Assembly (NCBI RefSeq): GCF_001039355.2 | Contig: NW_019775453.1 | Coordinates: 211,043-273,042, forward strand | DNA: 62,000 nt | Origin: Lingula anatina | Lineage: Eukaryota; Brachiopoda; Lingulata; Lingulida; Lingulidae | Reading direction: 5' to 3' | Shown here: one piece after another, positions 12,401 to 23,807 of the stretch | Position numbering within the stretch: position 1 is the stretch's first letter | Layout of the letters: each line of letters opens with the position of its first letter | Position numbers and translations under genes: made by a program | The notes under the pieces: generated by a model | Told to the model about the DNA's origin: nothing | The model's database searches: none | The model's input: only the letters and a program-made list of their open reading frames with translations

Positions 12401-15400
12401 GTGTTCGGACAGGACAGGGCTGGAAATAGCACAGAATTAAGAATAACATTTCGTGTATAGTCATAAAGCATGAGTAAAAATAATGACACGGTCAATGTCA
12501 ATAGGAAAACCACAAATTTAATAAGAAATATATATTTCTACCGAGCGCGAGTATTCTAAGCTGAACTGTTTCGGAAAAAATCACAAATCCAAGTCTTTGT
12601 TAAAGAAATGAAATTTTCGCAACATATATATGGCAATGGAAGCATTTGAAAAAAAAATGCTTAGGTGCCTACCGGCACCCAGTTACCTGCACACGATGCA
12701 GGCATGGCGGTCCAGGTAGAGTCACTTTGACAGGTGACTGTTTTACTACTAGTGCCATCAGGATACAAGAACCCAGGCTGGCACGTCAGTGTCACCACAG
12801 TCCCTTGGGTTGTCGTATTAGTATCTGTGAATGCGTTCGTCACCGGCGGTACAGCAGGACAAGGTTTTTCTGAAACATATATAAATATACCAATACAAAA
12901 ATACATATTATAAAATCATATTTTTAAGATATATACGAGATTTGTCAAAACAAACCTGGATAGGCGCTTGTTGTGACAGCACAGCAATTTTTACAGTAAC
13001 GCATATCAACCCGTTTAATACCAAGAAAAGTCAAGAAAAAAGCAAATAAAAGGAGCAATAATAACGCATTTTGAAGCAAATAGCATTTACTACCCTTGAT
13101 TGTATTTTCAGTTTTCTTGGTCAGAAAAACAAATACTATGCTCGAAAATGCCCAGTAGGTCTCTTTTTTTTAATTAAAATACTACAATTTTGGTCTCTAT
13201 CAATCATCATAAGAATATATTTTACTTTACATTAATACATTCTGGCAGCAAAATGGCCTATACTGATTCTTTTACTGACAGTTTGCCGATAATTCATAAC
13301 TGAGAGTAAAAAGTCTAATTTTATATGGAAAGGTAATATTGCGTCCCATACCTGTACAGTTGCCTAGTGTATCGTTCCATTGTCCATCTGTTTGACATTC
13401 GACAACTTTGATTTCGGCAGCATCAGAGAACATGTAGCCGGAGTTGCAGGTATATTCGACCGTTGTAGGGTTGAGGTTTCTGGATGTTGACTGCTCCACG
13501 GTGTCGAGTGGAGCACAGGCTGAAAGACACCCGGATATCTAATTAATTCGTGGTATTATATTCTTCATTTCATTCGTTTGTTCTTTTAATCATTTTTAAT
13601 TAGTGTTTGTTCATTGGCTTCAACGATCTTAAGGTCATCTTACTAATGGAACATGATTCAAAATATAAGCCTACTAATCATTGTCATAATTATTGATCAG
13701 TATTGCCGTAATGAAATGAGATTCCAAGAAGCAATAACTTACTAGCGCAGTCTATGAAAGTGTCATTCCACTCGCCAGAATTATCACAAAGATAAGTGCG
13801 GGCAGTATCAGTTGAGTTGAGATAGAAATATCCGGCCTGATTGCACGTACACGTAACTACCGCACCGACGCTGGTGGCGTTAACGTCAAATGTGGAGTGC
13901 TGGTTATTTGGCAACGGTGGGCAACCTCAAGGAAACGAGCAGATTCCTCAATGAAAATCAAATTGTTGCTACTGCCGTTTAATCTACGGTAAAGTCGCCA
14001 GTCAAGCAAAGATTAAATCATATAGTAATATAAGAACTACTCTATTTGAGTTTTGAATGGTATGGGAAATGTAGAAAAATCTCATTTCCTTTCATTTTAG
14101 TCAATTTTTTCAGGGTATGGGTCAGGAAGACAGTATCGTATTATATTTCCTTGAAATACAGTTTATTCCATTAGGTCCGTAATATTTTGGGTAGTATATA
14201 CACGTAAGCTAACCTTACTCATTACTTATAACAGTACACCTGCACTATATATTCTTCAGCAAATTTATAACGCGTTTTGCTTATCCCACTTTATGTAATG
14301 CTTGTGTGAGATGTACACATCTAGAAGTATAAAAACGCACTTACTAGCCCCGACTTGGCATATAAAAGGCAGCATATTACTGCAACCTGTATTTTCCCAG
14401 AATCCTCCTGTGACCAGTTTGGTACAATCACCATTGGCGTCCGGCTTGTTGTGCCATGCGTTCCAGAAGGTAAAAGTCGCTGCTGACCCTCTGACCCACG
14501 TCCAGGTGCCACTTTGTCGTTTGAGTCCAATCCAGAAGTTGGCTGTGCCATACCCAGATCTGAGACATTAAAGAGTGTAATCTACAGAATACGTTAAGAC
14601 TTACTTCAAAGAACAAATGACAGTGAGACACCAAGGAGGTGCTTATACCTTTAGAATAGAACCACGATTCAAATATGAAAGTGTGCATCCTATGATCAAA
14701 CACGGTATGTGTTGGGTAACCATTAAGATGTTCGTGATACTATCTAAATTATAGTATCTGAACGATGTGGACACCGGGAATGCATAAATATCAATCTCTA
14801 AAAAGGTAAAAAGAAATGCAAAAAGCCCATTTTTTTTAATAAAACAAAAATTTCCATTTGGAATTCGCAATTGATGAGCATTAAGAAAATACCGTCACAT
14901 TGGTATTAGTAATTCGTGATTTAGGCTTAAAAATACTGCAGGCGCTGTAGGCATTTTTGAATTTAATATACTGACGCCATTGATCCAATGAACATGTTTT
15001 TCTGTGAATCGTCTAATTCAGCCAGCGTTCCTCCGCTAACAGTGGTCTGGCAGAAGTTCTCTGCATTTGTAAAGGTTTTGACTCCCTGGAATATTCTGTA
15101 GCAGTGCACACCATTCGGCTCCCATTGCTTGGGGCACCCATTGCCTGTGATACATAAACAACACATTTATTAAATGATACAGACAGCGTGTGTTCGGTGT
15201 TCAGGGTGAAAGAGCCCAAGACCTATTGGCAAAGAATTAAAGTGACAAAGTGTACGATTTTAACTCGTGTTAAGTAGTTTAGTTTTCCGTACCGATGTGG
15301 CAACAAACAACAAAGTACATTTAACACTTCTTGGTGTACGTATCTGAAGACGAATAACGCTTTTTGGTCATATTTTTGGAAATAAATGCCAGAGTTTCGA

Positions 15401-15853
15401 TAGATTGTAAGCGGTATTATTCTGCATATCACAGGCTCATTGCATTCTTCTTTAGTAACCGCCACTTGAATGTGAAATTGATTTTATATGGCGTAGTTCG
15501 ATCCACAAAGGTGTAATGGCGGATCGAAAACGAAAAGTTGAAAATGAGAAAAATGCATCTACTTGTGCCTCCTCGTACATAATATCACTACTCACGTTTG
15601 GTTCTATAAAAAACTTACCGATTCACCTAGCTGTGTTTATCTTTTACTATATTATTTTCTTATATTTTGACAAAACTTACCGTGAACACTGTCCTGTATC
15701 TTCAACATCCACCCAAGTATGCAAAATACCTGGAACAAAACGGATACGTGATAAGACCACTTATTATCGTTAATTTTGATTCGTCATAAAGTCTTGGTTT
15801 GCGCAAGGCATTTAAACTTCACACCTTACCGTGATTTTAGCCATCTTCCACAT
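9456..15853 (-). CDS. Membrane C-type lectin/sushi receptor with cytoplasmic zinc knuckles
   Basis: Twelve exons on the minus strand: 15830-15853, 15681-15729, 14972-15144, 14345-14559, 13743-13925, 13352-13519, 12687-12869, 12231-12419, 11368-11562, 10674-10862, 10204-10386 and 9456-9922; about 739 aa. Exons 1-2 encode a signal peptide (MWKMAKITVFCILGWML). Exons 3-4 encode a C-type lectin domain, with CPKQWEPNGVHCYRIF opening, then WIGLKRQSGTWTW, a KPD at the EPN/QPD position, and a CSNMLPFICQ close. Seven exons follow, each one sushi/CCP module in symmetrical phase 1-1. The sixth lacks Cys II and IV. The last exon holds a transmembrane helix (PPFVICGVLIGGVILLDLA), a basic PPPKKPKKKR stretch and three zinc-knuckle-like motifs: CDNCGDSHETEKC, CKYCMEETHKSEKC and CKKCTYYGHIVTEC. 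Stop TAG at 9456-9458. Domains predict a type I cell-surface recognition or adhesion receptor, selectin-like but with no EGF module; the ligand is unknown. The exon 3-4 junction is out of phase with the simplest splice choice. Other junctions close. Confidence 0.85.
10933..10988. repeat. (TATAA)n microsatellite
   Basis: A run of ataat/tataa pentamers in the intron between CCP5 and CCP6 of the lectin/sushi receptor. Confidence 0.9.
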
Positions 15854-16948
15854 GATATCTCTAAATGTCCTTTTACGTGCAAAAGCGGACTGTGAAATTG
15901 TCAATATAGAACGAGTATCGACCTTGATAATTCAGACACCTCACTTTGCTAATGATTTATGTATTAGAATGTAATCGCATATGTTATGATCGATATTGGG
16001 AATAATAGAAATAATCAGCTGCCTAGAACTGTTGACAACTTGTCAAGGCAATATTCAGAAGGACTTTAACATAATGTTTTTTTTTTAAAGAAAACCCATA
16101 GTTTAAAGGGTTTGATTCATTCCGTGTCGTTTCTTAGACAGTGTATACCAAAAATATTTTCTTTTTTATCATCACAAAAGTCTAACGTGATTGTCTTTGT
16201 AAAATTATTACATTAAATTTAGTGTTAATAACACATAATTGATTTCGCAACAGCTCCTCAGTAACAACTATCACATTACATCTAGCAATGTGAATGGATT
16301 ATTAAACAGTCACAGAAGCGGAGATACGGGGTGGTATATTTCGAGGCATTAGACTTAAAGTATTAAATTAGGATATTTTTAGGAGAACATAGAGATAAAT
16401 CGTTTGTAAATGATACAAACAATTGTCCCCATGTTCTGCTTAAAATGGGTATATGAGACAGTTATCATAAAGGTCTTGACTTGCTAAGTTAAGCTTTTTT
16501 ATTCAAATAAAAGATGTAATGTTTATAACCGCAAAACTGAAAAGAAAAATTGTATTTGCTGGAAACCTATTCTGAAGTAAAGTAACATAACTTACTGTTG
16601 TTTTCAAAGCTTGTGAATAAAAAGCGAAGTGAAGTAAAGCAATTTTTTTCATGGAACTCTATCCTCCCCCCCCCCCGATACCCCCCCCCCCCCCCCCCCA
16701 TCACATTTTTATTTTTCTCAGTGATTAGTCTCCTACTTACGTGTTTATAAGACGCAAAATTTGCTTAATGGCGTAATGCACGCAGACTATACAGCACATT
16801 TTAAAGGTTAACAAAGCAAATTACAAAGACACTACTTTGCCACACACGTTATTAATCAGATTAATCAGATATTTGTCGCCTTAATTTAAACCCTGGGATT
16901 CGTAAATGCCATTGTAATTACCATCATTAAGTATTTAACGAGTAGATT

Positions 16949-16984
16949 TACCCGTGTATTGCCATCGTTATTAAATTTGAGTTA
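16949..16984 (+). repeat. 36-bp direct repeat, left copy
   Basis: An exact 36-base match to 21735-21770 in the same orientation. The flanking bases on both sides differ. The intervening 4.75 kb contains most of the mobile-element remnants of this region. Confidence 0.85.
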
Positions 16985-17074
16985 GGCCACACTTTTTTAA
17001 TTTTATGGATGACATCCTGCGCGCGCATGGATTTTCGCCCGTTCTCAAAAAAAAAAAAAAAAAAAAAAACAAAA

Positions 17075-17075
17075 N
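17075..17075. other. Single N, likely assembly gap
   Basis: One ambiguous base directly after a poly-A run. It probably marks a join or gap rather than a true base ambiguity. Similar single Ns are at 22788 and 61289. Confidence 0.7.
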
Positions 17076-18039
17076 TCATCCTGATGCATGTGGGCTGAAT
17101 TGTTACTGAGAGTTACAAAGAGAAAAAAAATACAAAAGCAAAAACAGACATTTCGTTAAAGGGTTGCAATCTGTGTTAATGCCATTTTTTCGTTATTCCA
17201 ATAATTTGTCAGCGATAAGGGTGAACCTTACTGTGAAACTCTGTGTCAGGAATATTGTCTTAGATACCAGGTGGCAATACGAAAATCAAACGCTAAATAT
17301 GGCGAATTTCTACTGTTATGTAACAGAACTTTAAAGAATGCAACTCTAAAAATTTCCGTGGATAAAATCTGTTAGCTTTAATTTGTTGCCTTACTGCTCT
17401 CTACATTATTTCTGGCTCAACATCACCCCCCCCCCCCCCTAAAAAAAAAAAAATAAATAAATAATTATAAAACATCCCGCTTGATTTAACGCTGTTGCAA
17501 GCCTATGGTTATTTCGGATGGTCCCCGTTAGTTAATGTAGATTAAATAGCTGTTTTGTCTTCCATGTGTGTTTAAGAACTTTGTTTTATGAATAATATAA
17601 CAGGCAAGAAACAGGCATCTGTATCCAGGCTTTTTATTATAATGCTGTCAAACGCGCCAATAAAACATGTAAATTGAAAGGAAGTTCGCTCTTGCTAAAA
17701 ATGATGGAATATTCCAAAAAGGTATTGCATCTACGATTTCAATATGTTCAAACTAAGACAAAATGTAACTTAAACCAGCTCATTAGTGTTTTATTATAAT
17801 TCCATGATCTATCTTCAAGTTACAGTATATTTGTGGATATTTTTCGTCTTGATACTTCCTAGTGATAAATTATAAATTTGTTGAATTATCAGTAATTTAT
17901 AGAGAAAAGCAAATGTTATGTTCAAGAAAGCAAGGATTAAAGGAAAAAAGAAGTATCACCCAAAGGTAATCTATTCTACGAGTACTGACTTAACCAGTTT
18001 CTGGAGCTTGTTGGCTCAGATTAACCCACCCCTCGACAA

Positions 18040-18860
18040 GAAGGTCTGTTTCATCCCATCTCGTCTAGTCGGCTAGACCTCCCTCCTCCTTACAGTATGG
18101 TCTAGACCATCCTAACAGTGCTCCATTGGATTCAAAGCAGGAAAAAAAACAGACCAGTCAACTTGCTCAATTTCTTGGTCACTGAAGAATTGTTTTCTTC
18201 TACGATCAAATTGAGATGGCCCATTGCCATATTGTAATAAAAAAAGGTACGGCCAAAATGTTTCCAAAACTTTCTCTGAGAAACCCCACGCTGGTTCATA
18301 GTTCATAAGGAATGACAGCCCAAAGGTGGACAGAACCACTGTGGGCAACAGTTCCCATCTCACGGTCTCCAGCTAATCTCTTCCAAACCTGAAATGAACC
18401 ATGGGCTCTGCTGACAACGCCGCGAATAGGAAATCTTGCTTCATCAGAAAACCAGACATATGCCTCCAGTGAAGCATTTCATGGCAATGGAGTTGTCGGG
18501 TACATTCCTAGCGGCGGTTCTTTCTGTTCATGGTAAACAAAAAACAAAAAAATCCTATGAGTTCACCATGGCCCAGGCCACGAATCAAAAGTCTGCTTTT
18601 GACTGTTCCTCTGGAAACTCGGCTTATTGTGCTTTTTTTCACACTATTCCGCAGACAATGTTCTGACAATGATCTCTTTTGACGATACATTTTGCAGAAG
18701 ATACGACATTCCCTGGCTGTAGTTTTACAAGGACGACTTGTAGTGGTGCCTGACTGCACATCATGTTTTGTTGGATTTTACAGACGGTTCCTTGAGCAAT
18801 TCCAATGTAAACAACACATCCCCGCAATTTGCCAAGCTCTTCTCTGGCATATGCGACGAG
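18040..18860 (-). pseudogene. Degenerate Tc1/mariner (IS630-superfamily) transposase
   Basis: Fragments on the minus strand follow the order of a Tc1-like transposase but sit in several frames. The upstream part resembles the N-terminal helix-turn-helix region (IAQGTVCKIQQ; RPCKTTAREC). Around 18420-18480 the motif FSDEARF matches the first catalytic acidic block. At 18200-18110 come YGNGPSQFDRRRK, where the family has DNxxxH, and VDWSVFFPALNPMEHC, which matches the DWPxxSPDLNPIEHxW block. The next codon is TAG where the family has Trp. Frameshifts, stops and loss of the second catalytic Asp make it inactive. Terminal inverted repeats were not identified. Confidence 0.7.
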
Positions 18861-20900
18861 GCATTGTCACTCACAATCACTCGCCTGCTGTGCAAAATTT
18901 GACTTGCAACGCCTGCGTTAGAGACCTAAACATACATGTGACTTTACATTCTGCTTAGACTTGACACACAGGGCATACATAGGGCACACAGGGCATGATT
19001 ATTTTTAATCAGTGATCTAACACTTTTAAAGTTCTTACGTTATTTATGATAATAGAGCAAACCCTTTACTGACAACACCCGCACTTTAAAATATGAAGCA
19101 ACTTGTTTTAAACACTATTTTCACTTCATTACTGTTCTCAGTAGGTATTCTGGATTTCTATAAACATTTTTATTTACATAATAAAGTGCGTGTTCTTTTC
19201 TAGAAATCCAGTGTGTTCTCCAACAGATTTTGTAAATAACTCTGCCTTCGAAGTCTCTTTCCCTAGTCTGTAATGTAAGTTTGTTCTATTTTGGTAGTGG
19301 CCGTTATGATTGTTTGAGTCGACCAAAGCTTCTTTTTCCTTTGTGGTACTTGGTTCAGGCGATGTTAAAAATGCTGTCTGTATAACGATCAGATCAGACA
19401 GGAGCTGGCGTGTGTCATAGGGGCGGATCGCATTTTTATGGCAATCTGTACTAGTTCCGCATCCCATGTCTGCGTTTACCTCCACGGTAGCCAACCCACC
19501 CAGTCACTACTTTGTATATTCCTGGCCAATTGCGGTAGACTGTGCTTCAGTATACTTGTTCGTGTATAGGCTTATCTGAAACCAAAGTTTTCGATAAATT
19601 TTATTCAATATTTCACATAAATGGGAAAGGTCATGCACCACCCCAAGTATTATCGGATACTGTAAAACCGCGTCTCTACATTCAGCAAGTCTCTGGTAGT
19701 AGACAGACGAGTTTCCAGGTAGCCTAATAAGGATGAAGACCTTGTGAATTCAGTTGATGTTCATTTTTAGTTGTCACCATATGTCACCATAAGCATCTGA
19801 AGATAAAACTTGGTAGTGGTAATAGTGTTAGGAGGCTATGCACAACCTACCAGTGCATGTACATGTCAGTGTGTACCCGGTAGGTGCACTCACAATATGA
19901 CTGTTTAATTCCCAACCCCGATCCCCTGTTAGAATATCATAATTTTAATTAAAATAGAGAGAAATATTAATAAATTTGATTTGATAAAACCGTTTCCAGT
20001 TGATCTTTAGAATTATGTTTCGCGTCAAATCTAATTTTCTCCTTTTCAAGAATCATTGCTCGACCCGTCCCTGCACTAAGATTCGATATATCTAATTCAA
20101 AAATAAATAAATTCAAAATATTTGGCCAGACATCAAGCCGCCAGAGTCTTTCTGGAATTTCATAATGAATTAAAGACATGAGATTCTTTCATTTGAGGGT
20201 TTTGAATTGAGAAAGGTAGGCTCTTTACTTTGTATCTAGATATAAAAATATGACTTAAAATATTTTCTAATGCGTATACATGTAATTTACGTTTAAAAAC
20301 AAATCACTATAACTGTCATAAGTTAAACGATCTTTCTTCTTGATGAAAAAGAAAAAAAATTTAAGAAGCCAGAAAAGCACCCAATGATGTTTACAAAGAA
20401 ACAATAATTAGCTACATGCTAGTCGACAATACTTACTGTCAAAATAGCGTAATATTCCACTTCCGATCGTCCTTTTTTGTAATAAATATATCTTGAGGCT
20501 GTCTCACTAGCGTTTGAACTGGCTACAGTAGCATAGTCAAATACCAGAAACGAGTTGCGCATCAGTTTGATATTGATCTTACTCGTGCAAGGTGTGCAAC
20601 GTGTTCTTCATTCCTGACATTTAACCTTGTGCGTCATATAATCATATTACAAAAGACAAATTCAAAACAACAACAATAATTGATATCTGTTTGGTTTGAC
20701 TGCAGAGTGGAAACAAAATGTCTTCTTTATGAATTGATTACTGCCGATTTATCATTTTCATTTTTATAAATACGCATTAATAGAAGATGACGCTGTCCTT
20801 ATCACTGAAAGTGATAATCATCACTCTAAGAACTGGTCTGTCGGATTTCTTTTCTTCATTTCTGCAAAACTGCTGGTAATCAATAACCTTTTCTGTGGAG
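18861..20900. other. Intergenic sequence without recognised genes
   Basis: Several short open frames occur on both strands (for example 19174-19494 minus), but none shows a domain, a splice context or compositional support. A short imperfect repeat of the type acagggcat sits near 18965-18995. Confidence 0.4.
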
Positions 20901-20912
20901 GGGGATAGTTAG

Positions 20913-21423
20913 TGGCGGATTTCGGTGGGAGGGAGGAGACCCCCTGCCCACCCCCCATCGGTTACTGAAAAAAAAAACACACCAATATCCCTCTTAAAAT
21001 TAGAACTTTGACGTAGTTCTAAACCGTACTTAGGCAACGTTTGCTTTCCAAAACACCCGGGCCCAGTTTTATAAAGGACGTTTAGCATTAACCAGTGTTT
21101 AACTCTAACCAGACCTTAACAGTCTGTTAGTTAACTGACCTTTAGATAATTATTTAATCCAGTTAAACACTGGCCAGTGAACTAATTGGCTGTTTTCCGT
21201 CAGAAGACTGTATATGAAACACAATTTAACCATCTTTTAGTTAATGAGTGTAAGGATAATTTATCCACTGGTTAGGCTTGTCCACTGGTTAGTGCTAAAC
21301 ATCCTTTATAAAACTGGGCCCCGTAGTTTTCGAGGCCCCTAAGCGAGCCCCGAACCCCATGCCAATGGGTCATTAGTAAAAAAAAAAAAAAAAAAAAAAA
21401 AACTCTGGACCCGCCCCTGGATA
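20913..21423. mobile_element. Possible outer transposon fragment carrying a nested MITE
   Basis: The left end reads TTAGTGGCGGATTTCG and the right end, reverse-complemented, CCAGGGGCGGGTCCAG; these are imperfect inverted termini. Each outer flank shows ATAG, which could be a 4-bp target-site duplication. A poly-A run lies at 21377-21402 just inside the right end. The same CCGCCCCTG-type end occurs at about 28150-28163. The call rests on short, imperfect matches. Confidence 0.35.
21059..21322. mobile_element. MITE with about 40-bp terminal inverted repeats
   Basis: The left end GGGCCCAGTTTTATAAAGGA and the right end are inverted copies, continuing inward through TTTAGCATTAACCAGTG with a few mismatches. 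Total length is about 264 bp with no coding potential, typical of a non-autonomous DNA transposon. No clear target-site duplication is visible. Confidence 0.8.
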
Positions 21424-21734
21424 GTGATGCGTGGTTTTATTGAAACTTGACACTTCACTGCGTACATGGACGCTCCCGAACATTATCATCATTATCATCA
21501 TTGCTTTTGACTCTACGGCTCTGTTCTCACAACTTTTAGATCGATCTATCACCGCGGGGAGTCTCACTAGATTACTGTCAGATAATCCGCCTTAAGTGTC
21601 CGTCCCCGCCTACTACAAGCTATAAGGGGTAATTAACTTTCGGGTCCGCCCGGCTGACAGCTATTTAGCGTGAACCCCCAGGGAGTTAGGTCGATCCAAT
21701 GTAGGTCGATCTAATCTATGAGAATGGGGTGTAC

Positions 21735-21770
21735 TACCCGTGTATTGCCATCGTTATTAAATTTGAGTTA
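21735..21770 (+). repeat. 36-bp direct repeat, right copy
   Basis: Identical to 16949-16984. It overlaps by three bases the start of the first copy of the 1.02-kb duplication. Confidence 0.85.
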
Positions 21771-22787
21771 CAAAGCCAACACGTTACTGTTTCTTGCTTA
21801 TAACATGTATTTCTATAACATTTACATTTCGAAAATGTTGTCCATGATGAAGTTCACAATGCAAGCACCTGCGGGTCGACCCATCTGGCTCAGCTCGGAT
21901 CACTGCAAGGGCTGAAAATGCACCATACCTGTTTTCTGAAGTCGGTCACGTGTCGTATCTCCTCTCACACACACACAAATGCACGTGAGCAGTGCTGGGA
22001 CAGGCTCAATAAATTAATCAATTGAGCATGTTGCAAAACGTTAAGGTGTGCTTTTAGATCAATCAATCATTCTTGCAATTTTCATTAAGAGTACCACCAA
22101 GCGTATTACCTAGCTGTGAAATATTGCTTTATCTCAATAACCCGACTGAATTCAACACATCGCTGAAACATTGTTTGACGCCGAGTCCTACTAGTACTGC
22201 TTTTTTTTATGTCAATGCATGTTTGAGTATTCTTCTGGCGTATTAAAATTCAATTTATTTCTGTTCTGGTAGATAGATTAAAGGTACACGCCATCAGAGT
22301 TACCCACCAAAATGGATTTTCCGGGAAAATAAGCAATTTTTTCTCCTAATCATTTAGCCATCCCTCTGCCTGGCCAGTCATTATAACAGCGACCATTTTC
22401 CTATAAGCTCCAATGGAAATATCAACATCAGTTATGCTTCACAAAAAATATTTAATGGATTAAATAATTTTTAAGGTGTATGTAAGATTTTATAAAAAGC
22501 TGTCGAAGTATAGAATGGTATTCACCTTCATTCACACACACAGGCAGCAGACTCTGTCACACCTTGTTTTGGGCCTGTTGTGCCGCCCATTTTCAATCAG
22601 CATAATAATTTTCTTTTCTTAATTTCCAATCATTCCTAAAATACTGAATCCCAGAAACAAAATTTTTTAACTATGCTTATCAAAAATATTTTATTTTGTT
22701 TTTATACATACAAATATTACACAGACAACAAGTATATATTTCAATTTTATATTATATATCCATATATTACATATATAAATATGGTTT
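21768..22787 (+). repeat. 1.02-kb tandem duplication, first copy
   Basis: About 1,020 bp repeated immediately downstream at 22789-23807 with only a handful of differences, for example one T fewer in a homopolymer and single substitutions near 22102, 22513, 22568 and 22761. It is non-coding apart from a 65-codon open frame without recognised features. The copies are separated by a single N, so an assembly duplication of two haplotypes is as likely as a biological one. Confidence 0.9.
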
Positions 22788-22788
22788 N
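22788..22788. other. Single N at the tandem-duplication junction
   Basis: One ambiguous base exactly between the two 1.02-kb copies. Confidence 0.8.
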
Positions 22789-23807
22789 TTACAAAGCCAA
22801 CACGTTACTGTTTCTTGCTTATAACATGTATTTCTATAACATTTACATTTCGAAAATGTTGTCCATGATGAAGTTCACAATGCAAGCACCTGCGGGTCGA
22901 CCCATCTGGCTCAGCTCGGATCACTGCAAGGGCTGAAAATGCACCATACCTGTTTTCTGAAGTCGGTCACGTGTCGTATCTCCTCTCACACACACACAAA
23001 TGCACGTGAGCAGTGCTGGGACAGGCTCAATAAATTAATCAATTGAGCATGTTGCAAAACGTTAAGGTGTGCTTTTAGATCAATCAATCATTCTTGCAAT
23101 TTTCATTAAGAGTACCACCAAGTGTATTACCTAGCTGTGAAATATTGCTTTATCTCAATAACCCGACTGAATTCAACACATCGCTGAAACATTGTTTGAC
23201 GCCGAGTCCTACTAGTACTGCTTTTTTTATGTCAATGCATGTTTGAGTATTCTTCTGGCGTATTAAAATTCAATTTATTTCTGTTCTGGTAGATAGATTA
23301 AAGGTACACGCCATCAGAGTTACCCACCAAAATGGATTTTCCGGGAAAATAAGCAATTTTTTCTCCTAATCATTTAGCCATCCCTCTGCCTGGCCAGTCA
23401 TTATAACAGCGACCATTTTCCTATAAGCTCCAATGGAAATATCAACATCAGTTATGCTTCACAAAAAATATTTAATGGATTAAATAATTTTTAAGGTGTA
23501 TGTAAGATTTTATAAAAAGCTGTCGAAGTATAAAATGGTATTCACCTTCATTCACACACACAGGCAGCAGACTCTGTCACACCTTGTTCTGGGCCTGTTG
23601 TGCCGCCCATTTTCAATCAGCATAATAATTTTCTTTTCTTAATTTCCAATCATTCCTAAAATACTGAATCCCAGAAACAAAATTTTTTAACTATGCTTAT
23701 CAAAAATATTTTATTTTGTTTTTATACATACAAATATTACACAGACAACAAGTATATATTTCAATTTTATATTATATATCAATATATTACATATATAAAT
23801 ATGGTTT
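22789..23807 (+). repeat. 1.02-kb tandem duplication, second copy
   Basis: Near-identical to 21768-22787. The unique sequence after it (from about 23808) continues toward the 3' end of the TEX47-like gene. Confidence 0.9.

Larger units (their letters stand above)
15854..18030. other. Gene-free, low-complexity intergenic region with an assembly mark
   Basis: This stretch lies upstream of the receptor start and should include its promoter, though no motif stands out. It holds poly-C runs at about 16666-16699 and 17425-17440, a poly-A run at 17047-17069 followed by a single N at 17075, and no convincing coding exon on either strand. Confidence 0.55.

Noticed and set aside
12646-12873. Plus-strand Cys/Arg-rich open frame opposite CCP3
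   Set aside because: It is the antisense of a sushi exon; its cysteines reflect the sushi codons.
14560-14660. Possible micro-exon ending at a good GTAAGT donor near 14612 (minus strand) to repair the lectin-domain phase
   Set aside because: The exon bounded by the nearest AG is 37 bases (3n+1, not 3n+2) and gives a stop in the required frame.
15516-15773. Plus-strand 85-aa open frame starting MADRKRKVENEK
   Set aside because: It overlaps the signal-peptide exon of the minus-strand receptor, whose splice sites and phase fit well, and shows no domain.
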